DNA of 35,803 nt from Synergistota bacterium (GTDB lineage: Bacteria; Synergistota; Synergistia; Synergistales; Aminobacteriaceae), in contig JAKJGK010000011.1 of assembly GCA_022704435.1 (NCBI GenBank), forward strand, positions 1-35,803. The letters are read 5' to 3'. Under the pieces are notes generated by a model. It was given only the letters and a program-made list of their open reading frames with translations. It had not been told where the DNA came from and did no database searches. Made by a program: the position numbers and the translations under genes. Below, piece by piece: positions 14,223 through 21,882 of the stretch. Position 1 is the first letter of the stretch. Each line of letters opens with the position of its first letter.

Positions 14223-15488
14223 ATGACTGTTGATATTGCGGACGGTGTGCGGCCGGAGTTGGACGGGACCGCGCTGTTGGAGCAGATCGAGGTTCTCGCG
14301 GGAATAGGAGTCGACCACTCCCGCCCCGAAGCCGGGAGGACGCGGCTGGCCTTGTCGGACCAGGACAGGTTGGCGCGCGATAGGCTCGTATCGTGGATGA
14401 AGGAGCTTGAGCTCGAGGTCCGGGTAGACCCGATGGGGAACATATTCGGCATTCTCGCAGGGGAGGATGCCTCGTGCTCGAACGCGCTGATGATCGGCTC
14501 TCATATCGACACGGTCATAGAGGCCGGGCCGCTGGACGGAGCGTACGGCGTGCTGTCGGGGCTGGCCGTGGCTCGGACGATCAGGCTCGCCGGGTTGCGG
14601 CCTCGGCGCACCCTTATGGTCGGCGCCTTCACCAACGAGGAGGGGGTTCGCTTTCACCCGGACATGATGGGGTCCCTCTTCTTCGCGGGGGGGATAGGGC
14701 TGGAAGAGGCCCGTGCGGCGAGGGGCACGGACGGCGCCGCGCTGGGCGACGAACTGCGCCGGATAGGCTACGCGGGCGACGCCGACCCGGCCGCTCTGCG
14801 CCCCGCAGAGTACCTGGAGCTTCACGTGGAGCAGGGGCCGGTGCTGGACTCGGAGGGGATCGACATCGGCGTCGTCGAGGATCTGCAGGGCATCTCCTGG
14901 AAGAGGATCGTCATCGAGGGGACGGCGAACCACGCCGGGACAACCCCGATCTCGATGCGGCACGACGCCGGCTTCGCCGCCGCCAGGGGCATCGTCTTCC
15001 TGAGGGAGCTGGCCAGGGACTCGGGAGGCACGAGGACCACGGTTGGCACGGTCTTCTTCTCTCCCGGCGCGATCAACGTCATCCCGTCGAGGGCGGAGTT
15101 CACGGTGGACATGCGCGACCCGGACGAGGACAGGCTTTCGCGGGGGGAGAAGGGGTTCATGGACTTCCTGGACCGGCTGGAGGGCGAGGAGGGCGTGAAC
15201 GTCTCGGTCGAGACCCTGGCGCGTTTTCAGCCGGTGCGCTTCGACCGAGGGCTGGCGGACGCGATAGAGGCGGTCGCGAAGGGGCGCGGCCTTTCCACCC
15301 TGCGCATGACCTCCGGCGCGGGGCACGACGCGCAGATGCTGGCGCGGGTGTGCAGGACCGCCATGATCTTCGTCCCCAGCAGGGAGGGAGTGAGCCACAA
15401 CCCGGCCGAGTTCACGCCCTCGGAGCAACTGGTGCAGGGGGCGAAGGTGCTGCTCGACGTGGCCCTTCAGCGTCTTGGCCGGTCATGA
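14223..15488 (+). CDS. M20-family hydrolase (hydantoinase/carbamoylase, allantoate amidohydrolase type)
   Basis: A 421-aa zinc amidohydrolase of the family that cleaves N-carbamoyl-L-amino acids, allantoate or ureido compounds. Metal and substrate motifs are intact: GSHIDTV (His94), AGPLDGAYG (Asp105), FTNEEG (Glu139-Glu140), LHVEQGPVLD, NHAGTTPISMRHDA (substrate-binding Asn/His/Arg of the lid domain) and SGAGHDAQ. Start: ATG 14223 with GAGGGGG just upstream; earlier in-frame codons precede that site. No signal peptide, so cytoplasmic. The arginine deiminase gene follows after 46 nt on the same strand with no terminator between, so the two are probably one operon. Which carbamoyl compound it cleaves is not visible from sequence. 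Confidence 0.9.
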   Translation: MTVDIADGVRPELDGTALLEQIEVLAGIGVDHSRPEAGRTRLALSDQDRLARDRLVSWMKELELEVRVDPMGNIFGILAGEDASCSNALMIGSHIDTVIEAGPLDGAYGVLSGLAVARTIRLAGLRPRRTLMVGAFTNEEGVRFHPDMMGSLFFAGGIGLEEARAARGTDGAALGDELRRIGYAGDADPAALRPAEYLELHVEQGPVLDSEGIDIGVVEDLQGISWKRIVIEGTANHAGTTPISMRHDAGFAAARGIVFLRELARDSGGTRTTVGTVFFSPGAINVIPSRAEFTVDMRDPDEDRLSRGEKGFMDFLDRLEGEEGVNVSVETLARFQPVRFDRGLADAIEAVAKGRGLSTLRMTSGAGHDAQMLARVCRTAMIFVPSREGVSHNPAEFTPSEQLVQGAKVLLDVALQRLGRS

Positions 15489-15534
15489 CTGGGAAGCGCC
15501 GGGGAATAATGTCTGACGAGTTGGGGGGAGACCT

Positions 15535-16788
15535 GTGAGGATAAGCGTCAATTCCGAGATCGGCAAGCTTAGAGCGGTGATTATGCAGCCGCCCGGCAGG
15601 GGGATCGAGCGGTGCACGCCGCTGAACGTGGGAGAGCTCGCCTGGGACTACGTGCCCAGCGTTCACAAGGCGGCCGAGGAGCACAGGAAGTGGGTCGCCA
15701 TCGTGAGGGAGTTCGGCGCTAAGGTCTACCTGCTCGAGGACCTGCTTCGCGACGTGCTGGCACTTCCGGCTGCAAAGGCAGAAGTTGTGGACTCCGTCCT
15801 CGACACGGAGAGGTCCCACCTGGCGGAGCAGACCGTGGAGATCCTGCGCGAGCACCTTGCGGGGCTTTCCCCGAAGGAGCTGGTGGATCGGCTCTTCCTA
15901 GGCATGACCAAGGACGAGCTCCTGGACGTGTCGGACGAGATGTCCCTGCGGGACCTGGTGGACGTGTCCAACCAGTGGTGCCTGTTCCCGATGACCAACG
16001 TCCTGTACTCGCGCGACCCCGCAGCGGTGCTGGGGGAGGGGATCGTCTTCGGGAAGATGTTCAACCGGGACAGGATGAAGGAGCCGGCCTGCGTCAGGGC
16101 GGTCTTCCGCCACCACCCGGAGTTCGCGGGCCTGGACATACCGGCGTGGTACGGAGAGGACCTGGGCGACCTGACCCCGGCGGAGGGGGGAAACGTCCAC
16201 TGCTACAGCAGGAACGTATTCATAATCGGCGTCAACGAGAGGACGCACCCCGATTCCATAGAGAAGATCGCCCGCAGGACGATGGAGCAGGGGGACATCA
16301 CCGACGTCCTCGCCCTGCGCTTCGACAACCCGCGAATAGGCCCGGCGGACTCGATAGGCCTGTCGGTCCACGTGGACATGTTCCTGAACATGATCGACCA
16401 TGACGCGTTCCTGTTCTTCCCCTACATCGAGAAGAGGCTCACTGTGCTGCACATAGCCAGGGGCAGGGGCGACAGGCTGAGCATCCGCAGGGAGGACTCG
16501 CTGTTCGGCGCGATCAAGAGGGTGATGAAACTCGACTCGGTGCGCATCATCAACGTCGGCGGAGAGGAGAGCGAGACCGTGGCGTTCACCGAGCAGCGCT
16601 CCGGCTCGGGCGGGAACACCGTCACGCTCGAGCCGGGGTGCGTGTGCATCTCGGACAGGAACACCGCCACCATCAGGGCGCTGGAGAAGGGAGGCATCAA
16701 GGTCATCCCGCTGATCGCCGACGAGATGGTGAAGGGGGGCGGCGGCCCCCGCTGCACCACCATGCCCCTCTGGAGGGACGACGCCTAG
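15535..16788 (+). CDS. arcA: Arginine deiminase
   Basis: Converts L-arginine to L-citrulline and ammonia, the first step of arginine fermentation. The 417-aa product has the family pattern: N-terminal SEIGKLRAVIMQPPGRGIER, YSRDP (family TRDP), TPAEGGNVH, LSVHVDMFLNM with the catalytic His, and the C-terminal GGPRCTTMPL containing the nucleophile Cys407. Start: GTG 15535 with GGGGGGAG at 15523-15530. Length is normal. The usual partners (ornithine carbamoyltransferase, carbamate kinase, arginine/ornithine antiporter) are not in the window; an M20 carbamoylase-type gene sits in front instead. The 3' end converges on the crotonase gene with only 16 nt between and no terminator visible. Confidence 0.95.
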   Translation: MRISVNSEIGKLRAVIMQPPGRGIERCTPLNVGELAWDYVPSVHKAAEEHRKWVAIVREFGAKVYLLEDLLRDVLALPAAKAEVVDSVLDTERSHLAEQTVEILREHLAGLSPKELVDRLFLGMTKDELLDVSDEMSLRDLVDVSNQWCLFPMTNVLYSRDPAAVLGEGIVFGKMFNRDRMKEPACVRAVFRHHPEFAGLDIPAWYGEDLGDLTPAEGGNVHCYSRNVFIIGVNERTHPDSIEKIARRTMEQGDITDVLALRFDNPRIGPADSIGLSVHVDMFLNMIDHDAFLFFPYIEKRLTVLHIARGRGDRLSIRREDSLFGAIKRVMKLDSVRIINVGGEESETVAFTEQRSGSGGNTVTLEPGCVCISDRNTATIRALEKGGIKVIPLIADEMVKGGGGPRCTTMPLWRDDA

Positions 16789-16804
16789 CCGCCCCCCCGC
16801 CGGG

Positions 16805-17575
16805 TCAACGGCCCCTGTAGACCGGAGGACGCTTGGCAAGGAAGGCCTCGACTCCTTCCCGCCCGTCCTCCGACATGGCCAGGGCCGCGAATACGTCCCC
16901 TCCCGCCCTGATGGCGCGCTCGAGCGGCAGCCCTTCGCCTATGGCGAAGCCTCTTTTGCCGGCGGCGAGTGAGAGGGCGCTCTTCGCTGCCAGCTTCGTA
17001 GCCAGCTCCATCGTCTTTTCTTCGAGCTTCTCCCTCTCGGCGGTAGCGTAAACGAAACCGAGCTCGACTCCCTTGGCGGCGGGGATGAGGTCGCCGGTTA
17101 GCGCGTACTGGAGGGCTCTTTTTCCCCCGATCCACCTCGCGAGCTGGAGCCCCGGCTCAATGCAGATCAGCCCCACGTTCACGGCGGTCGTGCCGAAGAC
17201 CGCGTCCTCGGATGCCACCACGAAGTCGCACGACAGCGCGAGGCCGGTCCCGTTGGCCAGGGCGTATCCGTGCACGGACGCGATCACTGGCTTTGTCATG
17301 GAGGCCAGCCTGTAATTGTGCAGGTCCATCAGCTCGAGAAAAGCCGGGATCTCGTGTCTCTCCTTCGAGGACAGCTCGCGGAGGTCGATCCCGGTGGAGA
17401 AGTGCTTCCCCGCGCCTGAGACGACGACAACTCGCACCCCGCCGTCGGCCTCCGCCTCCCGCAGGGCGGAGTCGAGCTGAAGCGCCAGTTCTGTGTTGAA
17501 GGTGTTCATGGCCTCCGGCCTGTTGAGCTCGATGCGGCAGATACCCTCGTCCATGAAGCTTGTCACGGCTTTCAT
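16805..17575 (-). CDS. Enoyl-CoA hydratase/isomerase family protein (crotonase)
   Basis: A 256-aa crotonase-fold protein acting on an acyl-CoA thioester. Visible features: an N-terminal RIELNRPEAMNTFN, the first oxyanion-hole segment SGAGKHFSTGIDLREL, the second in HGYALANGTGLALSCDFVVA, and NVGLICIEPG carrying a glutamate at the usual catalytic region. The C-terminus (EGVEAFLAKRPPVYRG) is typical. Start: ATG 17575 with AAGGGGAG upstream. A TATACT at 17615-17620 on the minus strand may be its -10 box, with no convincing -35. It is transcribed toward arcA and lies alone. It could be a hydratase, an isomerase or a hydrolase; the sequence does not decide this. Confidence 0.88.
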   Translation of the reverse strand: MKAVTSFMDEGICRIELNRPEAMNTFNTELALQLDSALREAEADGGVRVVVVSGAGKHFSTGIDLRELSSKERHEIPAFLELMDLHNYRLASMTKPVIASVHGYALANGTGLALSCDFVVASEDAVFGTTAVNVGLICIEPGLQLARWIGGKRALQYALTGDLIPAAKGVELGFVYATAEREKLEEKTMELATKLAAKSALSLAAGKRGFAIGEGLPLERAIRAGGDVFAALAMSEDGREGVEAFLAKRPPVYRGR

Positions 17576-17720
17576 TTGCCACTCCCCTTTCGTCGTGCCG
17601 TGTATAGTCCCATGAGTATATCATCGCCGGGCGTAGGCCAGGCCCAAAATGTTGTTTCCGCGCGGGACGCCGAGCAATTCGGCCCGGTTTGTGGTAGATT
17701 ACTCACGCGAGGTGATGAGC

Positions 17721-18863
17721 ATGAGAATGGTAAGGGCGTTGCTGGTATTTGCGGCGGCATTTTCTGTCGGGGCGTGCTGGGCGGATGAATCCGGCGACTC
17801 CTTTTTCGCCAGGATGTGGAGCAAGGCGATGCCCAAGCTGGAACAGGCGCTGGAGCTGTTTGAAAAGGGCGAGACCCTGCCGGAGTCGAGGGTGTTCGGA
17901 GAGGACAAAAAGTCGAACAGCCAAAAGTACGAGAAGCTGCTGAACGAGGTGTTCGACATACTCCTCGACTCGGAGTTCAACTCTTCGAGAGGGGAGTACA
18001 GGCTGCTCGAGGACGAGATCGAGAAAGCCGGCCTCAAGATGGCCGAGTTGAGAAAGGACCGCATATCGGCTCCGGAGGAGAGCTGGATCCCGTTCCGGCA
18101 GACCAGGTCGAAGATCGACAAGCAGCTGGACGAGCTTCAGTCCGACATCGCCCGCTTCAGGGAGGAGAGGGACGCCATCCGGAAGTCGATGTCCGTCGCG
18201 CTCAACGCGATGGGACTCTACGTCGAGCCGGAGAGGCTGGACGTCTTGCTCGCCAGCGTGAGCGGGGACGACGTGATGGGGCTGATGCTGGCGGCGGACA
18301 GCATCAAGAGGATCAACCTCCAGATAGTCGAGCTTCTGAGCAAGGGGGAGGGGAACTTCAACATAGCCCGCAAGTACACCGGTATCCACATGGTGCTGGT
18401 CGACATCTACCTCCACGCTCATGAACTGGTGCTGAACAAGATCGCCGGGGAGTACTCCCCCCGCCTGGACGAGATCTCAAGCTCCGCCCTGCTGCTGAAG
18501 AAGCAGGCGGAGTCGATGCTCGCCTCCACGCCTGCCGGGGACGCAAGCCGGGAGGTGCTGGAGACCAACGTGAGGGCCAACGAGCGGACAGTGCGCACCG
18601 CTGCCCTGTACAGGGACTACCTTCGCGCCCAGCAGAACAAGCTGAGGTCCTCCGCCGAGAAGCTAAAGAACGACCTGTCGGTCGCGCGCAACACCTATCA
18701 GACCGTGAAGACCGGAGGGGACCTGATCTCGCTGATAAACACCTCGATGAGGACCCTGGAGAGCGTCTACAGCTTCGTGCTCCCCGACCTCTCCGCGGTG
18801 TACGACCGCGAGATACTCAAGGAGTTCGAGCGCATTACGGGGCAGATACGCAAGGGTAGCTGA
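17721..18863 (+). CDS. Coiled-coil lipoprotein, function unknown
   Basis: A 380-aa protein I do not recognise. A short basic N-terminus and hydrophobic core lead to FSVGAC, a fair lipobox (V-G-A-C) with the lipid-carrying Cys at residue 18. The mature protein is almost all charged helix: heptad-like stretches such as EYRLLEDEIEKAGLKMAELRK, SKIDKQLDELQSDIARFREE and RAQQNKLRSSAEKLKNDLS point to long coiled coils, with no membrane segment after the signal. Start: ATG 17721, 6 nt after GAGGTG (17709-17714); an ATG at 17715 overlaps that site. The gene stands alone between the divergent crotonase gene and the riboswitch promoter. It may be an envelope-spanning or scaffolding lipoprotein, by analogy only. 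Confidence 0.75.
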   Translation: MRMVRALLVFAAAFSVGACWADESGDSFFARMWSKAMPKLEQALELFEKGETLPESRVFGEDKKSNSQKYEKLLNEVFDILLDSEFNSSRGEYRLLEDEIEKAGLKMAELRKDRISAPEESWIPFRQTRSKIDKQLDELQSDIARFREERDAIRKSMSVALNAMGLYVEPERLDVLLASVSGDDVMGLMLAADSIKRINLQIVELLSKGEGNFNIARKYTGIHMVLVDIYLHAHELVLNKIAGEYSPRLDEISSSALLLKKQAESMLASTPAGDASREVLETNVRANERTVRTAALYRDYLRAQQNKLRSSAEKLKNDLSVARNTYQTVKTGGDLISLINTSMRTLESVYSFVLPDLSAVYDREILKEFERITGQIRKGS

Positions 18864-18902
18864 TGGAAAATCGTTCTGACGAGGTCTGTTTGAACGGAAA
18901 TA

Positions 18903-18911
18903 TGGTATAAT
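18903..18911 (+). promoter_or_regulatory. Extended -10 promoter of folT
   Basis: TGG-TATAAT forms an extended -10 element (TGn-TATAAT). There is no good -35 box at 16-18 nt, which is common for this promoter type. Transcription would start about 10 nt before the riboswitch. Confidence 0.7.
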
Positions 18912-18931
18912 AGAATAGAAGAAAAATTGAG

Positions 18932-19031
18932 GGCAGAGTAGGTTTCCCCGCGTGAAGTGCCCTGGGATGGAACGTTGCCCCGGGACGAAAAATCGCCTGC
19001 GATTTGCGGTGGGGAAGTCGCGTTCGCTGTC
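18932..19031 (+). promoter_or_regulatory. Tetrahydrofolate (THF) riboswitch
   Basis: The leader carries the conserved blocks of the folT-type THF aptamer as I remember them: AGAGTAGG, CCCGCGTGAAGTGCCC, GGGATGG, ACGTTGCCC, GGGACGAA and TGCGGTGGGGAA, in this order. P1 can form between GGCAG (18932-18936) and CTGTC (19027-19031), and P2 between TTTCCCC and GGGGAA. The gene downstream is a FolT-type folate transporter, the best-known target of this riboswitch. High folate should reduce uptake-gene expression. Confidence 0.88.
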
Positions 19032-19089
19032 ACATCAACAGATCGACCTCTTTTGATGTGGCGGTCGTGCCGGTATGTCAAAAGGAGGT
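19031..19089 (+). promoter_or_regulatory. Riboswitch expression platform: sequestered ribosome site and competing stem
   Basis: ACCTCTTTTGA (19046-19056) can pair with TCAAAAGGAGGT (19078-19089, one bulged G), covering the AAAGGAGGT ribosome site of folT. A competing stem, CACATCA (19031-19037) with TGATGTG (19054-19060), uses part of the same arm and touches the 3' strand of P1. There is no T-run hairpin, so control is probably at translation. Confidence 0.7.
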
Positions 19090-19097
19090 CGTTTTTC

Positions 19098-19646
19098 ATG
19101 AACGGAAAGTCCCGTTTTTCAGTGCGCGACATGGTTATGCTCTCCCTGCTGGTGAGCCTGAACGTGGTCCTGTCGCGAGTCGCCAGCATTCGCATACCAA
19201 TAGGCGGAGTGGAGTCGTTGAGGATCGGCTTCGGCGCGATGCCGGTCATCTTCGCGGGCCTGTACTTCGGGGTGCGCGCCGGCGCCGTGGTCGGGGCGCT
19301 CGGCGATGTCGCCGGGTTCATAATGAGCCCGGCCGGAGGGGTGTTCATGCCGCACTTCACCCTGTCGGCGGCCCTTGCCGGGGCCATCCCGCCGCTCGTC
19401 CTCAGGCTGTTCGGCAGGCGGGAGCGGGTCGGAGAGCACTCGCTTCCAGAGCTCCTGGTGGCCATAGGCGCGGGCCAGTTGATTACGTCCGTGCTGCTTA
19501 CTCCCTACTTCCTGGACATGCTGTTCGGGGTGCCCTTCGCGGCCACGGTGTTCGTCAGACTCCAGACTCAGCTGATTCAGGTCCCTCTCTACGCGGTGTT
19601 CACCAAGCTGCTGGCCCGGCGACTGTCCTTCCTGGTCCCGGGGTAG
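19098..19646 (+). CDS. folT: Folate ECF transporter, S component
   Basis: A 182-aa integral membrane protein that binds folate and works with a shared energy-coupling module (EcfA/EcfA'/EcfT), whose genes are not in this window. About six hydrophobic segments are visible. The family pattern RIGFGAMPVIFAGLYFG, then AGAVVGALGDVAGF and FTLSAALAGAIPPLVL, fits FolT. Start: ATG 19098, 8 nt after AAAGGAGGT. The THF riboswitch in its leader strongly supports folate as substrate. Its last 47 nt overlap the 3' end of aroE on the other strand. Confidence 0.92.
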   Translation: MNGKSRFSVRDMVMLSLLVSLNVVLSRVASIRIPIGGVESLRIGFGAMPVIFAGLYFGVRAGAVVGALGDVAGFIMSPAGGVFMPHFTLSAALAGAIPPLVLRLFGRRERVGEHSLPELLVAIGAGQLITSVLLTPYFLDMLFGVPFAATVFVRLQTQLIQVPLYAVFTKLLARRLSFLVPG

Positions 19647-20475
19647 TGTCCAACGCCGCCCGCATCGCGCCGACAGGCGCAGGCATGCCCGTGAACAGGG
19701 TGAAGGCGGCGGCACCCTGCTGTAGCAGCATCTCAAGGCCGGAGGCCGACGGGATGCCCAGACTCTTCGCCGCGGCGCAAAGGGGGGTGTCCCCGTCGCC
19801 CGAGTAGACGAGGTCCAGGATGGCGCCTTCCCTTGCTAGTGGAAGGACCCTGTCTAGGGTTCCGTCCGGCCAGGGGGAGCCCCCCAGGCCGAGTGACGTG
19901 GCGTTCACCAGCAGGTCGAGCGGGACGGGCGGCTCCTCGCCCCACGGGATCGCCTCCAGGGACGCCGAGCCAAACCCAGGGTCCGCCGAGGCTACGTCCT
20001 CGAGGAGCCTGGCCGCCCTTTCGGACGAGCGGTTCGACAGCATCACCCGCTCGAACCCCTCGTCCAGCAGGGCGCATACCACCGCCCTTGCAGCCCCTCC
20101 AGCGCCCAGCACGAGGGCCGTCCCGGTCCGGGGGGCCAGCTTCCCTATTGCTGCGCGCGCCCCGGCTAGGTCAGTGTTGTACCCGGTCGATCCGTTCTCG
20201 TCGAAGACCACGGTGTTCACCGCTCCGGTCCGGGCGGCGGAGGGATCCAGGTTGCGGACCCACCGGAAGGCCCTCTCCTTGTGCGGGATGGTGATGTTGG
20301 TCCCCGCAGATCCCAGTGCCTCCAGCCCCTCCATAGCCCTCTCGAACCTAGCTCCCTCCACCCTGAATGCGATGTACCGGAAGCGGATCCCCAGGGCCGC
20401 GAACGCGGCGTTGTGCATGGCCGGGGAGAGGGTATGGGCCACGGGGTCCCCGAGAAGGCCGACCAGGCGTTCCAT
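19600..20475 (-). CDS. aroE: Shikimate dehydrogenase
   Basis: Reduces 3-dehydroshikimate to shikimate with NADPH in the chorismate pathway. The 291-aa product has SPAMHNAAF (shikimate site, residues about 16-24), ITIPHKE with the catalytic Lys, GAVNTVVF and GYNTDLAG, the Rossmann loop GAGGAARAV, NRSSERA for the NADP phosphate and NATSLG. Start: ATG 20475 with GGGGAGG 8 nt upstream, which puts the family-typical ERLVGLLGDPVAHT at the N-terminus; an ATG at 20535 is less likely. About ten C-terminal residues extend beyond the usual end and lie over the 3' end of folT, a 47-nt tail-to-tail overlap. Confidence 0.95.
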   Translation of the reverse strand: MERLVGLLGDPVAHTLSPAMHNAAFAALGIRFRYIAFRVEGARFERAMEGLEALGSAGTNITIPHKERAFRWVRNLDPSAARTGAVNTVVFDENGSTGYNTDLAGARAAIGKLAPRTGTALVLGAGGAARAVVCALLDEGFERVMLSNRSSERAARLLEDVASADPGFGSASLEAIPWGEEPPVPLDLLVNATSLGLGGSPWPDGTLDRVLPLAREGAILDLVYSGDGDTPLCAAAKSLGIPSASGLEMLLQQGAAAFTLFTGMPAPVGAMRAALDTTPGPGRTVAGPAAW

Positions 20476-20633
20476 CGTGCCGGCCTCCCCGCGATTTTCT
20501 ACGTTCGTACAGATCTTCGAGCTGCTCTCGGTCATCCCCTCACCCCGTCGCATCGTTTGGGCCCCATGATACGCCCGTGCCCGGCTCGCGGTCAACGATG
20601 GCGGCTCGATGAGAATATCGAGGCCCGCGAGGG

Positions 20634-20639
20634 TATAAT
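20634..20639 (+). promoter_or_regulatory. -10 box upstream of the CapA-like gene
   Basis: A perfect TATAAT stands 37 nt before the TTG start at 20676. No clear -35 box is present at 16-18 nt. Confidence 0.45.
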
Positions 20640-20675
20640 AAAAAAGAAGCGGTATCTCCGCCGGAGGTGATCTGT

Positions 20676-21842
20676 TTGTCATATTTCGGTTCGTTGCTCT
20701 CGCGCCCGCCGCTGGGACGCCGGCCTCGCAGCGGGCTTATGGTCGTAGTGCTGCTGATGGCCGTGCTGCTTGCGCCAACGCCGCTGTTCTCCGAAGTCGA
20801 GTCGCGCTTCTCGCTCGTGGCGGTCGGGGACGCCCTCATCCACAAGGGGGTGTACGAGGCCGCCAGAAAGGGCAAGAGGGAGTTCGACTTCCGGCCGAAC
20901 ATCCGACTGCTGAGGGATAGGATCCTCTCCTACGACGTGGCCTTCTACAACCAGGAGACGATCCTGGGCGGCGTCGACCTCGGTCTGTCGACCTACCCCT
21001 GCTTCAACTCTCCGCACGAGGTGGGGGACGCCATGCTCGACGCCGGGTTCAACCTCGTCTCCCTGGCGAACAATCACACGCTGGACAGGGGGGAGAAGGG
21101 CGTCCTGGCCTCGCTCGAATACTGGGGTGCCAAGGACGGCGTGACCACCTCGGGGAGCTTCGCCTCGCAGGAGGAGATGGACACTCCCCGGCTGTTCGAG
21201 GTCAACGGGATATCCTGCGCGTTTCTGGCGTACACGACCATGACCAACGGCCTCCGCGCTCCCAAGGGCAAGGAGTACTACGTGGCCCTGTACAGCGCGG
21301 AGAGGGCGGCCCTGGACGTGGAAAGGGCCAGGGAGGCCGGCGCCGACGTGGTCATCGTCTCCATGCACTGGGGGGCGGAGTACACCTTCACCCCCGGCGA
21401 CCAGCAGAAGTCGATAGCCAAGCATCTTGCAGGGCTAGGAGTCAACCTCGTCATCGGACACCATTCGCACGTTGTGCAGCCCGTCCAGATGATCGACGAC
21501 ACGCTGGTCATCTACTCGCTGGGCAACTTCATCTCGGCCCAGAAGGAGATGTTCAAGCTGATAGGGCTCATGGTATCCCTGGACGTGGTCGTGAGGAGGG
21601 CGGACAACGGGGCCTCGGTCGGCTTCGAAAACGTGGCCGGAACCCTGCTGTACAACCCGAGGAGGTCGGTCCTCGGCAGGTACGTGGTCGTGCCTTTCGA
21701 CATGATGACCACGGAGATCCTCAAGGACTTCGACAAGGTCCACAAGAAGTTCGCGGCCTACGTCAGGACGGACGACACCATCGTCATCCGCCCGCCCGCG
21801 TCGATGCCGTCTAAGGCGCCGGCCGGGCAGAAAAAGAAGTAG
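20676..21842 (+). CDS. CapA-family (PGA_cap) metallophosphatase-like protein
   Basis: A 388-aa protein of the family that includes CapA/PgsA of poly-gamma-glutamate systems, with a calcineurin-like phosphoesterase fold. A hydrophobic N-terminal segment (LMVVVLLMAVLLAPTP) acts as signal or anchor. Motifs: LVAVGDALIHKGVY, YNQETILGG, SLANNHTLDRGEKG (Asn-His pair), VIVSMHWGAEYTF and NLVIGHHSHVVQP (metal histidines), IYSLGNFISAQ. Start: TTG 20676, 6 nt after GGAGGTG; the GTG at 20667 overlaps this site. No capB/capC genes adjoin, so a poly-glutamate role is unsupported. The ligase gene follows after 40 nt, possibly in one transcript. Confidence 0.88.
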   Translation: MSYFGSLLSRPPLGRRPRSGLMVVVLLMAVLLAPTPLFSEVESRFSLVAVGDALIHKGVYEAARKGKREFDFRPNIRLLRDRILSYDVAFYNQETILGGVDLGLSTYPCFNSPHEVGDAMLDAGFNLVSLANNHTLDRGEKGVLASLEYWGAKDGVTTSGSFASQEEMDTPRLFEVNGISCAFLAYTTMTNGLRAPKGKEYYVALYSAERAALDVERAREAGADVVIVSMHWGAEYTFTPGDQQKSIAKHLAGLGVNLVIGHHSHVVQPVQMIDDTLVIYSLGNFISAQKEMFKLIGLMVSLDVVVRRADNGASVGFENVAGTLLYNPRRSVLGRYVVVPFDMMTTEILKDFDKVHKKFAAYVRTDDTIVIRPPASMPSKAPAGQKKK

Positions 21843-21882
21843 CCGGTAGTGGTTTTTCATCGAAGAAGGGAGAGAACCGGAC

